DNA from: Baylisascaris procyonis
Lineage: Eukaryota; Nematoda; Chromadorea; Rhabditida; Ascarididae
Assembly: GCA_037389465.1 (NCBI GenBank)
Contig: JAZARR010000088.1
Coordinates: 496,001 to 560,000 of the forward strand
Reading direction: 5' to 3'
Length of the DNA stretch: 64,000 bases
In this document: piece by piece, positions 52,401 through 64,000 of the stretch
Position numbering within the stretch: the stretch's first letter is position 1
How the letters are laid out: the number at the start of each line of letters is the position of its first letter
Translations under genes and position numbers: made by a program
The notes under the pieces: generated by a model
Told to the model about the DNA's origin: nothing
Database searches by the model: none
The model's input: the letters and a program-made list of their open reading frames with translations, nothing else

Positions 52401-55400
52401 AAATGTATTTGTAATATGACTGACTCATCTCCTAACAAGATGTGCCTATAAATAGGTAAAATGTAGTCTGATCTATACAATCACTGCAACTGTAAAGACT
52501 CAACGGATAAGGGCGCAACATTGAGGCGACTAAAAAAGGCAGCAAAAAACTATTTGAAATACGCATACTTCACCGTTGACTGATTGATGTTGGATATATT
52601 GCAGCGATATTTGAGGTGAATAATTTATATAATTGAGATCTGAATATTCCTTCAACTGATATTTCGAGTAAAAGCATTCAGCTGATAGCCAATTCCAGCA
52701 ATTTTACAAACCTTACCGCCATCATTGGGAATACGAAAATAAGGTGCAAACTCACCATGTACAAGGTGAACCAGAAAATAGTTGACTCGCGGCGTGGTTG
52801 ATAGACCATTTAGGTTTACTGATTTGCTCTTCCTGAGAATTTATACATGTGGGAAGAGTATTAAGGTGTGACAACCTATGGTCTGTAGAGAATTCACCCA
52901 AAAAATTATATAACGTAAAGTAGTTTAACGCATCTTACATATCACACAAGCATTGTCGACTCTGTGATAAGCAATTTTGAAGAATGATCTATAGAAGTTC
53001 TCTTTGATATATACACATATAAGTGCTGAGGTAAGTGAGCAAGTTGATGTGCAGAAAATTGTACTGCTAATATCCACCATATTTATGGATCGTAAATAAA
53101 GAGTTTTCATATCATTTATTTCTCTCACTGGTGAATTTAGCACATTTAACAGGCGGAAACAAATGCATCTAAGTGTGAAAATCGATGAGATTTTATAATG
53201 AGCGTTGAATTTTATGATCGATGATGAAGCAACGTACTATGAGCACTTTACTAGCACCAATCGATATTGTCCTTCTAGAAGACTTCACTTGATAGATGCT
53301 CAAAGATTAGCTGATCGGTGATTACTCATTAATAGTTTTTAATGTGAAATGGGCAAAGCATTGATGCGTGCTGCTTAAAGGGATACTCGCTAGAACTAAG
53401 TGATCTTTCTTCTGCACTTTTACACTTTGTGGCTGCAATTGTATAAAGTAATGTTTGTTTTTTGTTTTTTTCAGGAAAGGAAGAGCTCACGAACAATACA
53501 CTTGCACCCGCCTAGCGATAATGCGAGAAGGAGCTCTTTTCAAGCACTTTCCCCGCAAACCGATGAACGTTCCGCGATTCCAAGGTTCATTATTTCATCA
53601 AATAATCGATCAATTCGAATCATTATTGTAATTTTCGTGAAAATGACTAACATATTTGGGTAATTATTACAAAATTCATTTATCAAATTATGAGAAAGCA
53701 TTGATGTGTATCGCTTAAATTTAGATGCAATAGAAAATTTTCGGCATTAAAAATTATTCGTCCAACTAAATGCTGCAAGAGATTTCAATAAAGCACAGGT
53801 GATATTCCGCTGCATCTAGGTGGAAATGATGAGCGAGACAGCCGAATTGTTTACGAGCATTTGTGACGTTTCACTGGGTCATATCAAACCGCCGTATTCG
53901 AAAACTTTCTTTGAAGTGTCTTCTGAAACTCATCGTTAATGCGTTTTTCTAAAAGTCAGCTGTCAGCAGCCGTTTGCGCGGAAATCGAAACGAAAAGCCA
54001 TATGTTTACAGGAAACTCGATATGCATTGCTGAAATGCACCATAGAAAGACGGCAAAACCGGACGACGGATCCAGCATGAAACTGAACCGAAAAGATGAA
54101 GCTGGTTTTTTTGTGATAGACATTTGAGACTAGACTTTCGCCTAAGTGCATCGAGTGATCGATCAATCATTGTTTGTCGATTAGTCGATTCACTGTAGAA
54201 AAATGTTGCACTAGGTTTGTTTTTATTCATAGTGGCCGTAGTACTAGAAACGTTTAGATGAAAGGTGAATTAGAACGGTGACTATCAGTGCGAATAACTA
54301 AATTGCTAGATTGTTGAGACAAAGCATATTTTCGTTCAATATCTTATCATATGCTTGCACATTTGGTGATCCAAAACGAGCCTGAAGGATGCAAACTTCA
54401 TCAATATACAGCAGCAGCTAGGGCATCGACTACAAATTCACTTCGAATCGCTGCGATACAATGATTGAGACATTGCTTTGATTAGTCTCGTTGACCAGTG
54501 ACGGCAAAGTGATCACTTAGTTTGAAGCTTTAGTATTTCACTCTCGCATTTTTTTGTTAAGCGTTGATCATCTTGCAGTACGGAGAAACGCGTTCAGCGA
54601 CGATCGGAATCCGATCGGCTACGTGACCACCCAGCTAGAAGGCCGCGAGCTCGTACACCAAGCGGCACTTATGGATTTGGGTATAATTAAGATTTTTTTG
54701 AAGGTGTTACTCAACAAATGCTTCTTTTGGGGAAAAAAAAAGATTTTTTTCCCACTCGTCAAAAGCAACACTAAGCCTAACACATGATGTCTGTTTTCAT
54801 TTTATTACTAGTTCATTTCTGAAGTTTTTTTTTTTTTTTTTTAAATGATTTTTCTATAATCGAAACAAATTTGATACGTTGTTTCTAATTTGTATTAGTT
54901 TTTTTTTCTGTCTTCAGTTGCATCGTTTTATATTCATTAAACTTGAATTACCTTTCACTATAATTCTCTTTCATAAAAATTTGCAGAGAAAAAAAAACTA
55001 AAAAATCTGAAAAAAAAGTCTCTTTGATGCATTCGAAGAAAACAATAAAAAAACATAGAATAATGATGAAAAGATTTTCAGTCTGGCAGTTTTGCTGGGA
55101 AAAGTTATTAAATGATCACAAGAACAACGACATCTAAATCGACGATTCAAAAAGTGCTCTTCTTGATAACCTCTGATATTTCGTTGTTTAGTATCTTCTT
55201 TTCGGATATATTTAACATCAATCCCTTATCATAAAAAGTTATTGAAGTTTCCCACTGATAGTATATAGTAGTCTACTTTGACAATTGATCGTGTTTAAGT
55301 AATTGGTAATATGTATGTTAATTTCGTCGATATTGTTCGTTGTATCGAGTGAATTACGATATTTAGGAGTCGAGATGAGAAAGCGGATGACGAGCTATAT

Positions 55401-58400
55401 GAACTATATGATGAGTTTAGTGAATCGATGCCGCCGACAATACTTAAGGTCACTTCACGATCGCCGATGTCGAAAAAACGTTATAGTCTTCCACAGGTAT
55501 CCATCCATTTGTCTTGATGATCATAAAAAAAAGAAGACAACTTGTACAGCTACTCAAATGATTGGTGCGTTATATTAGCGAGAAAGGGTTTTTTTTTTTT
55601 TAAATAATAGGACGATAGCCAATCTACTTGTTTGCATTCGTATCGAACATTACACTGAAAACCATCTACATGATTGAGTATTTGTGATGGAAATACCTAT
55701 TGAAATGTGAGCGTACCTATTGGATTTGTAATGAATATAGCCGTTGAAATGTGCGCATATATATTAGTGTTACTTCAGAGGTGCATTTGATTGGTTGTGG
55801 TCTAATAAAGGACTACCGAGTTTTGAGCACGACAACCTTCAGAGCATCATAATTATGTGTGCTTGATTAAATTTTCCCATAATTGAAAACAAATAGTTGA
55901 ATAATTGCTCACCGATGCATCGCCTCAAAATTTTTCACTCTCCTTCTCAGTGCTAAAATCGTAATCATACTCAGATGGTTCCATAATTCGGTGTCATTCA
56001 GCTAATTCAGCTGCATGTTAATTGCATCTAGTTTTTAAATTGACTAATGAAAATTTTGAATCGCTCTATTTTGTGCAATTACATTGATTTGCATTAATAA
56101 CTAAAAATGCTTAACCTATTATTTTTAAAATAGACGACATTTGAAGGAGAATTGCAGCAGATCTGAGCATTGCAACGCTATATCGTGACGAGAATTGAGA
56201 GCAAAAATTATTCCACGAGAAAAGTTGCTTCATTAGCAAACAACGATCAATTTATGAAGTTATTTGAAAGAGCGCACTTAAGATTATCGATATAATAACC
56301 GTAATGAATTATCGAAATTACCGTAATGAATGATTTACTTGTTGTTAATCGCTCATTAATGAGATATGAAAAGTTGAATCGGATAGTGCTTCTGTCTGAC
56401 GCAAATACTAATGCGCTTTCTTTTTTTTTTTGCATGAGTCGATTGCACTCCCTAAGGTGCATATGCTCATCGCAATAATTTCCATTTCTTTTTCGTGGTT
56501 AGAATTCGATTTCAGCGGTCTTTTTTTAAGTTTCTTCTTTTCTATGACTCTATGGGACTTCCTCTTTCTGTTGGAATCAATTTCCTATTTATATATATGA
56601 AACGTTTGCGAAAAATTTTTCTACAAATCGTCATCAATATATGACTCGACTTATTCTACTTCTTCTTGGTCGTCCCAGAATAACATTTTTGGCAAAAAAA
56701 AGATTTGGTGGTGTTATATGAAGAGATTTTTACGAGTAAATACTCTCAAAAAATGAACCGTCATATTTGTTGGGCGTAAAATTTTTATTCGATATCCTCA
56801 ACAAATATTTCGGTTGTTTTCATATAGAAATTTGTTTACAAGATTTAATTCCTCTCAGTTGAGCGCTCATTTAGAGCGTAATCAACGGAGCGTCTAGCCT
56901 GCACAATATATATAAAAATCACGCATACAGCAAATATACAATGTCTAGCGTTCATCTATCATATTTATGCAGTTAAAAGCCTAACATTTGAACATATTTA
57001 TTGACGTTCGTTCACTCCTAGTTTTTCGTTGTGCTTGATGAAGCTTTGGTGATAGTGAACTTGAAAATCACTATAATTGTAGAAGTGCAAAAGTTTTATG
57101 GATGTTGGATTTGAAAAAAAAAAAAAAGTAGGCGAACAAATAGCCTCAATATCGAGCAGCTTGTTATATGACGTAATAGCGATTTTCATTACCGAATTGC
57201 CCATCGAAAGAATAGATAAATCGTCGAATGGAAGAAATTCGTTATGCACTCTCAAAAAGTGAGAAGAACGACATTCTTCTGCTATTGCGATAATGAATCC
57301 TAGTATAAGGCCAGTTTAAATTTAAAGGTTAAAGCTTTTTTAACGAGCAAACGGCACGAATATCTTTAAGAGCACTTTTATTGCTAATTTGGAAAGCAGT
57401 TCATATTTGTTTCTATCGTTTGATGCAATATTTCGATGCATATGAAATGCGAACGTATAAGAGATTAACGCATATGAATGAAGTTTTCATACTTTTCTTT
57501 GCTATTTTTTGTTGAAATGATCTTTAAAGATCGATCCTGAGTTATCTTTACAGAGATAAAACGCCTGGCAGAAAGTAACGAAAGGCCTTTATCAAAACTC
57601 ATGTATTTGCAGTGTTGCAAAGAACGTGCTGAAATGCTTTATAGTAGACAATTTAGCTTACAGCCACAAGTTTTGCGTCATTTTTTCGCAAATTTGACAA
57701 TGACTTCAAAATGGGTTGGGGGGGGGGGATTGAGTCATGAAAGGGGTCCAGCATGATCTTACAAATGTGTTGGAAATTGGTTTGCGTTATAATGTGGACT
57801 TTTATTTTGCACAAATGACTCCTTTGGCTATTTTCATCAGCACTAATTGAGTACACAGTTAAGCGAACGCGTTGGGTGGTCGCTCGCCTACGGCATCAAA
57901 AGAAATCGGTGGATGCTGTTCATTTCTGCAAGTATTCTTGGGAGGGACCCTTCCGATTGCACGGACAGCAAAAAAGTGTTATACTGCTAAATTGGCTTGT
58001 CCAGTGGTATGGTTGGTTCCGGAACTGCAACATCACTATCGAGTCTAACAAATGGGAAAAATTTCTATTGTGTTTCTTGGGAGTTTCCTTTTTTTTTTCG
58101 ACAAGAAAATGCACAAAACACTATTTTCTGCTGTGAAATTTGTTAACTGTTAGTGAAGTTCCTCTTTCAGCAGCAAAATTCTTTTCTCTAAAACATAAAT
58201 TTTCTCCTTCAACGCTTCCAATCAAGACATCAGAATCACTGAGACCTCCTTTCGGTATACTATTCAATCATCCAAGCGGGATTATAGGTTTCTTGGGGTG
58301 GCTCATTCTCGAGGTGAAAACCGAGAAATTCGAAACTACTCGTATCGTGTTTTTTAAAACACTGAAGAAGCGCAAATAGGCCTATGCCTCCGGCGAGGTT

Positions 58401-61400
58401 AAGAACCTAAGAATAGAATAGAGCACTATTTTCGGTATTTCCAGTATAAAAAAGTATATAAGAGCCGATTATAGCGAGTGTATTTGTATATTTTTCAACA
58501 ACAAATTTTTGGTGTGAAATTAATCCGGATAGCCCCTATTTCCTCTTATATCTTCTGTATTTGTTTCCCATTCACTCTAAACAACTGCTCCGTCAAACGA
58601 TTCGCCGCCGCTGCTATACGTTACGTTGAGCATCGCGTACTCGAACTTTTAAACATATTATTTACCAGTAACGCTGATTACACAAGAAATAACTGAGCTG
58701 TTACCCCGCCTTTCTCTTTCACCCCTCTCCCACAATGGCGTCATTAACCTTGCAAATATGAATAGGTAATTTACAGGTATCCGTCTCGTTTGCGGACGAT
58801 CCTTCAACGTCCACAATAATTTTCGAAGATCGGATTGTCGAGGAAGGTGAAGGAGGCTGTCAACAAAAAGATGCGAAGGAACGCAATAAATCGGTTTCGC
58901 CCAAACCTAATGAGCATGCTCCAACTTCCGAACTTAGAAAGAGTGTCGAGCGCCCAAGAAGTCCAAATCTATCACAACTTCGGGAGGAGCTGAATGATGA
59001 GGAGAGGAGGAAATTTGAGCAACTCCAAATACGGCGGCAAAGTACCATACAGGTGATGCGACATTATTCGATGAGGCACCACACTCAGGTAGACACAACA
59101 TTGTGGCGTTATGAGGCGATTGTTTCGCTGTATTGCGCATAACGCTTCTCTTTTTGAAATAATTCTTTATTATACATTCCTCTCATTATGTATTGACACT
59201 GTTAAAAAATCTAAGGAAAAATATTGATATTTAAGGATGAATAATGAGCCTTCTCTTTCAGTTTGTTCAGTCAGTCAGCGGGCGTCGAACCTCTACGACG
59301 TTGTTGCCATTAACGCCAGCTCAGATTCATCTGGTACGCTCGTTATGGCGACAAGTCTACGTGACGAAAGGACCGACTGTGATCGGTTCGACTCTCTTCC
59401 ATCGACTTTTTTTCAAGTCGTTGAAGACGAAAGAATTGTTCAGAAACTGTCCACTCCCACCTCAGTTCCCAAATCATGACAGCTTCTTCAAAGCGCATTG
59501 CAAAGCGACTGCTGAATTGATCGATCAGGTGAGGATCAAACAGCACCGTTTTTTTTTTTGCCGTGACGCTCACGTTATACTCTATCTCTCCCTACTCTTC
59601 ATTACTCAACGGTCCGTTCCTTCCTGTTCCTTTCTCATTTCTCTCTGCCTACAAATTTGTCGCGGATGCGTAATAGTCATATCAAGATTGGCTTCTTTTC
59701 CACCTGCAAATTGCTACTCGCCATAGCAGATTTTCAAATAATCGAGGAATTTCAGCGCTTTTATTCGTCACTGTGCGTAATTTGTTTAGGTGCAGCCGGA
59801 AGTCACTGTAAGTATGCAGATGACGTCCTTTGAAACACTGAAGAGGAATGGGATTGCTCACTAGGAATAGGACCTAGGTGAGATATTGTTTTGAATCTTC
59901 TTTTCCTTTCCTTTCTTCGTCTACCTGTCTTCTGTGTTTCCTTTCAAATACATGATCGGTGTTATCGCACATGCAGATGCTAATCTTCGATAAGCTGAAA
60001 CCCCTTAAAATTGAACTTTCTTTTGTATCTCATCGTTTATGTTCATCGACCGACTTTGAATCTATTTTATCTCTTAACCTGAAAATTTCTATCCAATTCT
60101 TCTTCCACCTTACAGCGAATAATCGAATTTATTTAATTCAAGTTAAATTCAAGTGAACCTCCTCAATCTTGTTGCGTTATCCCTCCTTCTTCATACATTT
60201 ACTCTTGATCTTTCTTCCATATTCTAGTGGGGATTTGGTTAGGTATACTTTCGTGTGGATATTTCCTCTCGCTACTGTTGAAGATGAGTTGTGTTGAAGT
60301 ATTCCCGTGTACAGTTGCGGTCTCTTAAATTTTAACGTTTCTTTGCTGAACATTCTTTTAAAAAATTGTGCATCATCAATTTTAACTCCTCATCGATAGT
60401 CTTTCCTCGACGAATATAAAGATATTGTTTACATTTTCATAATGCATCATTTTTTTTAAATCGTAAAATATTTTTATTTATTTATGATTCTTCATCGTTA
60501 TCGTTATATTTGTGATGTTTTTTTTAACGTATTTATACGTAAGATATGTAAGATATCGGTCATGCTATCATATCTCATTATATCGTTATCAATAATGCAT
60601 CATATGATTCGTTATAAGTAATGCATTATTATGAATTTATTTATGCAACCTTGCAGCTTTTCAACTTCTAGTTATGAGTTTCTTTTTTTCCAGATTGTGG
60701 AGAATCTTGATAATCTCGAAGCAGTGAACGAAGAATTACTTCGAACTGGAGCAGTACACGCACAGGTAATTACATATCCAGGTAGTTATATTAGAAACTT
60801 TACGGCTTCGAGAGCCTTCTGAAAGAAGAATTGGAAAATCGCTGTGATCTTAAAATTGCATTCGCCCACTTTGTTGATGATACGAACGAATTTGTGAAAG
60901 ATGAAATTCTAATGACTGGGAATTTTTGCCGATCCATTTTACTGCTTCGAAACCAGATGATTGATTTGCTTTTGGTAACCGATTTAACCGGTAACCGCAT
61001 AATCGATTTACTATATGATTTATGCGATATCGGTTAGATATTATGGTGTCGTTTGCCCTGTTTATCATTAATTCATTCGTTGATTCAGTGCAAAAATTTT
61101 CACGTGAACTCAGCGTTATTGAATTCGTTCCCGTGCACTATCATGCTAGCACAATAGATGGGATATTTCATTGCAGTAAATTTTTTGTACGGATGCTTCG
61201 TTGTGCCACTATGGACGTCAAATGAGGATCTGCTATCAGCTGAATATTCACGCTATCCTTTTATCTATAAGCACCTAGATTCCCTATAACTAAATCTGCC
61301 GAGATGTCGAAATGTTGATATGAGGCTATAAAAGTTTTGGTATCATTGTCTTTTACGCTAGGAATTTGAAGAAAAATGACATTAATAATTGATCTTTATT

Positions 61401-61724
61401 AGTGAGTTATAACAAAACCTTTGATTAATATAGAAAGAAATTGGATGAAAATTTCGAAAAAAAATATACATCTTTAAACGATTTTGTAAGTGTAGCTTTA
61501 CAATTTACTTAGCTCATGACTGTTTTCAGATCTCAGGAGGACAATTTTCGGGAAAGCTATGGAATTTGGTTGCTGAGACGTTTATTGATTGCACGCTTGA
61601 ATGGGGAGATAAACGATGTCGCAGCGAAACAGTGCGTAAGGCATGGGCACTCATTGTCGCATTTCTATCCGAAAAGATCAAGGAGGGTCATGCTCAAGAG
61701 GTCAGACTTCACCTCAGTTTCTAA
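49477..61724 (+). CDS. Nematode-type globin with a long N-terminal extension
   Basis: Haem protein likely involved in oxygen binding, sensing or redox chemistry. Coding exons: 49477-49779, 53475-53584, 54579-54680, 55367-55496, 58777-59052, 59262-59528, 60694-60765, 61530-61724; all junctions in phase, 484 residues. Residues 1-320 are polar and probably disordered, with RS/SP-rich stretches, acidic patches and a coiled-coil-like run (REELNDEERRKFEQLQIRR). The globin fold starts near 324 (LTPAQIHLVRSLW, helix A Trp 336). The CD-corner Phe follows in KELF, the likely distal HisE7 is 386 (FKAHCKA) and the proximal HisF8 is 418 (GAVHAQ), 32 residues apart versus 29 in myoglobin, so a small E-F insertion. 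Helices G-H are in exon 8. ATG 49477 follows acceptors at 49365/49390, suggesting trans-splicing. No signal peptide or transmembrane segment, so probably cytosolic. Introns 1 (3.7 kb) and 4 (3.3 kb) show no assigned gene; an unassigned open stretch lies at 57876-58136. Confidence 0.92.
50440..50580. promoter_or_regulatory. GC-rich island in globin intron 1 with CACGTG
   Basis: About 140 bp markedly richer in G+C than its surroundings, starting at cccgggggc, with a palindromic gccacgtgcc (CACGTG at 50505-50510). ACGTG is the core of both E-box bHLH sites and hypoxia-response elements; further ACGTG cores occur at 49303 and near 49939. This is a motif match only, and such 5-mers are expected by chance about once per kb here. 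Confidence 0.2.
53820..54127 (+). other. Overlapping ORF pair inside globin intron 2
   Basis: After a catctag acceptor-like site, a 39-codon frame from 53820 (first ATG 53826) stops at TAA 53937-53939. The ATG at 53939-53941 overlaps that stop as TAATG and opens a 62-codon frame ending TGA 54127. Both have balanced codon use. The first could be an alternative terminal exon after globin exon 1 (phase 0 fits). The pair could also be one frameshifted exon or pseudogene. No family is recognised. Confidence 0.3.
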
Positions 61725-64000
61725 TTAAATGTTGATTTGATGAAAGTAAATTAAAAAACAGAGGAAGTAACGGTCACAGCACTTTTTTCTGATTTTTGAG
61801 TGATGGGTTTTCTTCGATTAGAAGCTGATATGGTTTCACTCCTTAGTTCCTATGCGGATATGGCCGAGTATCAAGCCAAAAAAAAAACCAAGAACAAAAG
61901 GAACAAACCGTTGAAAGAAAAGTACCGATTTTAACTGTTTATGCGACGATAAACTTTTTTGACTAGCTATGGAAGAATAGCAGCGCTAATTCTATGAGCA
62001 CGGTCTCATGAATCATATGGATAGGTTTGTGTTTGTAAAAAAAAGTAAAGTGTGATACAAATATGGGCATTTGTGTTGATTATGCTAGACGAGTGCCTTG
62101 TTGTGCAGTCGTATTTGTTTCGCATACGATGAAATTGCAACGTCGCATAGCAATTAAGCGGAATGAAAGTGCAACAGTGACGTGAACTGTGTGAAATTGA
62201 AATGCAATAGGATGGGTGATATACGGCTGTTGTGAGGCAATCTGCTCACAGCAACTATCTCAGGAATGCTTTTTGATGAACAACACTGCCTATACAGCGA
62301 CAAATGAAAGCCATCATGAAAATCACATCGTGACCATTATGTGCTTCAATCGGCAACGCTAGTAAACAGATCCTTTGAAGGCAAACATCGTCCGTCTCAA
62401 TCAGCCGTTGCATTATGCGGAGGGAAGGATTCGAGAGCTGGGTGGAAGGGAGAGAATTTACTCGATATACTGAACATCGCATTAGTTCTTAGGCTTCCCC
62501 CATTCACGTAAAATTATCCTAGACATGCGTTACTATGGGAAGTCCCCACATAACATTTTAAATTAGTCCATGCCCCTGACTCAAATAAAAATAAAGTTTA
62601 ATTGACTTCTTAGGGGGCTAACAATTAACGGGCTTGAGCGGTTCAAAGCGATTCCTCTAACTAAATAAGCAGTCACTCAGCAACAAAACTTTTTCTGATC
62701 ATTAAGAAGGTTTACGAATTTGTTTGAATATTTCAATGATATGCTAAATAATGTTACGCATTTATGGATGATATGCAGCTATTATCGAAATGAGTCAACA
62801 AATTGTGGACACTCTTTACGATTAGATAATTTTTCGCCTTTCCCGCTCTTAGGTCGAATAATAAGCTCGAAAAGCTGCTTTCTTTTGCATTAGATATATG
62901 TTTATTTATCTCTCCTATCTTATTGGATACCAACTGAGCACATTTTGCAGCGACGGCATCAATCTCAATTGAGGCTCTCTTCAAATGACTCGTCGACCAC
63001 GTCACATAAAGCCCTCACGCAGTAGATATGTGTGAGAAATTCTCGACGTTGATAGCGCACAGAAATATATCGCCACCTATTTTTCCCTTTTTCAGGGGCT
63101 GCCTCATGTGTGATACGGTAATCGTTCAATGATCTTCCCTCCTGCTCAAATGTTTATTAAATGTTGCCTATGATATGATTTCACGATGTTGTAGTAAATG
63201 TTTCAGTCTTTTTTCACTATCGATTGCTCTCCGTCTAGCCTTCTGCGATAAAGTAGCCGGAAGAAATCATGCTGTATAGAAGTGCCTCCTGCATCACCGT
63301 CATCCGAATAAAAAACGACAGACGTAAAGTGGCCAAACGGTTAACATATTGGTAACAGCATACTGGTAATTCGTGTAAGGCGGAAGGAAGATTTTAGAGG
63401 TTGTTTTTCGAATTTTTCCATAACTGTTTCTCTTCACTCAGCAAATGAAAAACAGACTTTATTTGACAAAACTTACTTCCTGGAAACTTATTTTTACCGG
63501 TTAAATTTTTATCGCTCTCCGAAATTCTGAAACAATCGATTCTCTTGCCCTCGGCATCCCATGTTTTGAATTTTCAAAGCTAATAGATTCATCACGTAAT
63601 ATCAATTGCTGATACTTTGGTGAAGTTTGAAATGGTCAACGCATTCAATCTTGCAATGCAGTCGACTTCTTATAGGAAATTAGTATTAAAGACAAGAATT
63701 GCCTTCCTGTCTGAAACCGGAGAAGAGATTAATGATCTAATTATTTCAAGCCAAATAGGTTTGCCCTCAGCATCGTAGAAGGTGGGAATCCGTTGAATTC
63801 AGCTACGACTATCATCACCACGCATATAGCTGCAATTCGGTGTCCTTATACCTTGCAATTTCAATCGTTGTCAAGTACCACTCACCGTCACCGAATGTGG
63901 TCAAGGAACCGACTAGAAGGGATTGTGTCGATGATGATTGATGAGAGTAAGAGTTGGGTACAACTGCGATACTTTTATGAGTAGCTATGATTGTACGCAT
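61725..64000. other. Region downstream of globin, no assignable gene
   Basis: A globin poly(A) site is not obvious; the nearest AATAAA-like cluster is near 62587. A minus-strand ATG ORF at 62255-62482 (75 codons) overlaps a plus-strand open frame at about 62370-62520. A minus-strand ORF at 62754-63005 (83 codons) is helical-looking and charged. At the right edge both strands are open at 63793-64000. None carries a motif I recognise. Confidence 0.5.

Larger units (their letters stand above)
49607..58819 (+). other. Overlapping +1 reading frame in globin exons 1-5
   Basis: Using exactly the globin splice sites, the +1 frame is open from ATG 49607 through exons 1, 2, 3 and 4 and stops at TAA 58817-58819 in exon 5: 185 codons. 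It holds a Cys cluster (YCCPNCPS), an exon-3 segment (DDRNPIGYVTTQLEGREL) that looks at least as protein-like as the main frame there, and a Met/Arg-rich exon 4. In-frame TGA at 49586 bounds it upstream. No homology is recognised. Confidence 0.3.

Noticed and set aside
53475..55496. The +1 frame as the true frame of globin exons 2-4
   Set aside because: It stops in exon 5 before the globin domain, whereas the chosen frame is in phase from ATG 49477 to the globin stop; the +1 frame is reported as an overlapping candidate only.

Overview
The window is AT-rich animal DNA with many introns, and it looks nuclear and nematode-like. The evidence is strong TTTCAG/TTTTAG-type 3' splice sites with little else, exons of about 70-300 bp separated by introns of 60 bp to 4 kb, acceptor-like sites just upstream of initiator ATGs (as expected for spliced-leader trans-splicing), a haem globin with a long N-terminal extension, and remnants of a non-LTR (CR1/Jockey-like) element. 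A parasitic clade III nematode is a reasonable guess, but the sequence alone does not prove the clade. I see no bacterial operon, CRISPR array, tRNA or rRNA.

Layout. (1) 80-5835, minus strand: cyclin E, complete through the front half of the cyclin box; the C-terminal part runs off the left edge and the first exon(s) were not found. (2) 5836-15470: mostly intergenic, with short tandem repeats, long TA arrays and one perfect hairpin. (3) 15471-19063, plus strand: the 3' end of a gene I do not recognise. (4) 19064-26127: intergenic, with a 117-bp TA array and a few unresolved small ORFs. (5) 26732-37159, plus strand: a complete PHACTR gene (actin- and PP1-binding), 12 coding exons, 550 residues, in phase at every junction. 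(6) 37160-48883: repeat-rich spacer with a broken non-LTR retrotransposon, an 11-copy 17-bp tandem repeat, a purine-rich tract, an orphan coding-like exon and a possible LTR-element gag remnant. (7) 48884-61724, plus strand: a globin gene, 8 coding exons and 484 residues from ATG 49477, with a possible alternative 5' end at 48884. (8) 61725-64000: no assignable gene.

The three recognised genes do not form a pathway. Cyclin E drives S-phase entry, PHACTR links G-actin to protein phosphatase 1, and the globin binds haem. I see no operon-like spacing.

The most unusual signal is in the globin gene. Across its exons 1-5 a second, ATG-initiated +1 reading frame stays open for 185 codons, preserved through four splice junctions, before stopping in exon 5. 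This could be dual coding or a by-product of the composition of a disordered N-terminal region; the sequence cannot decide. Other points of interest are a PHACTR with a reduced RPEL set and a non-canonical C-terminus, a pair of ORFs overlapping as TAATG inside globin intron 2, and the 17-bp repeat. All exon models here were built by hand from frames and splice signals, so exact boundaries are predictions.
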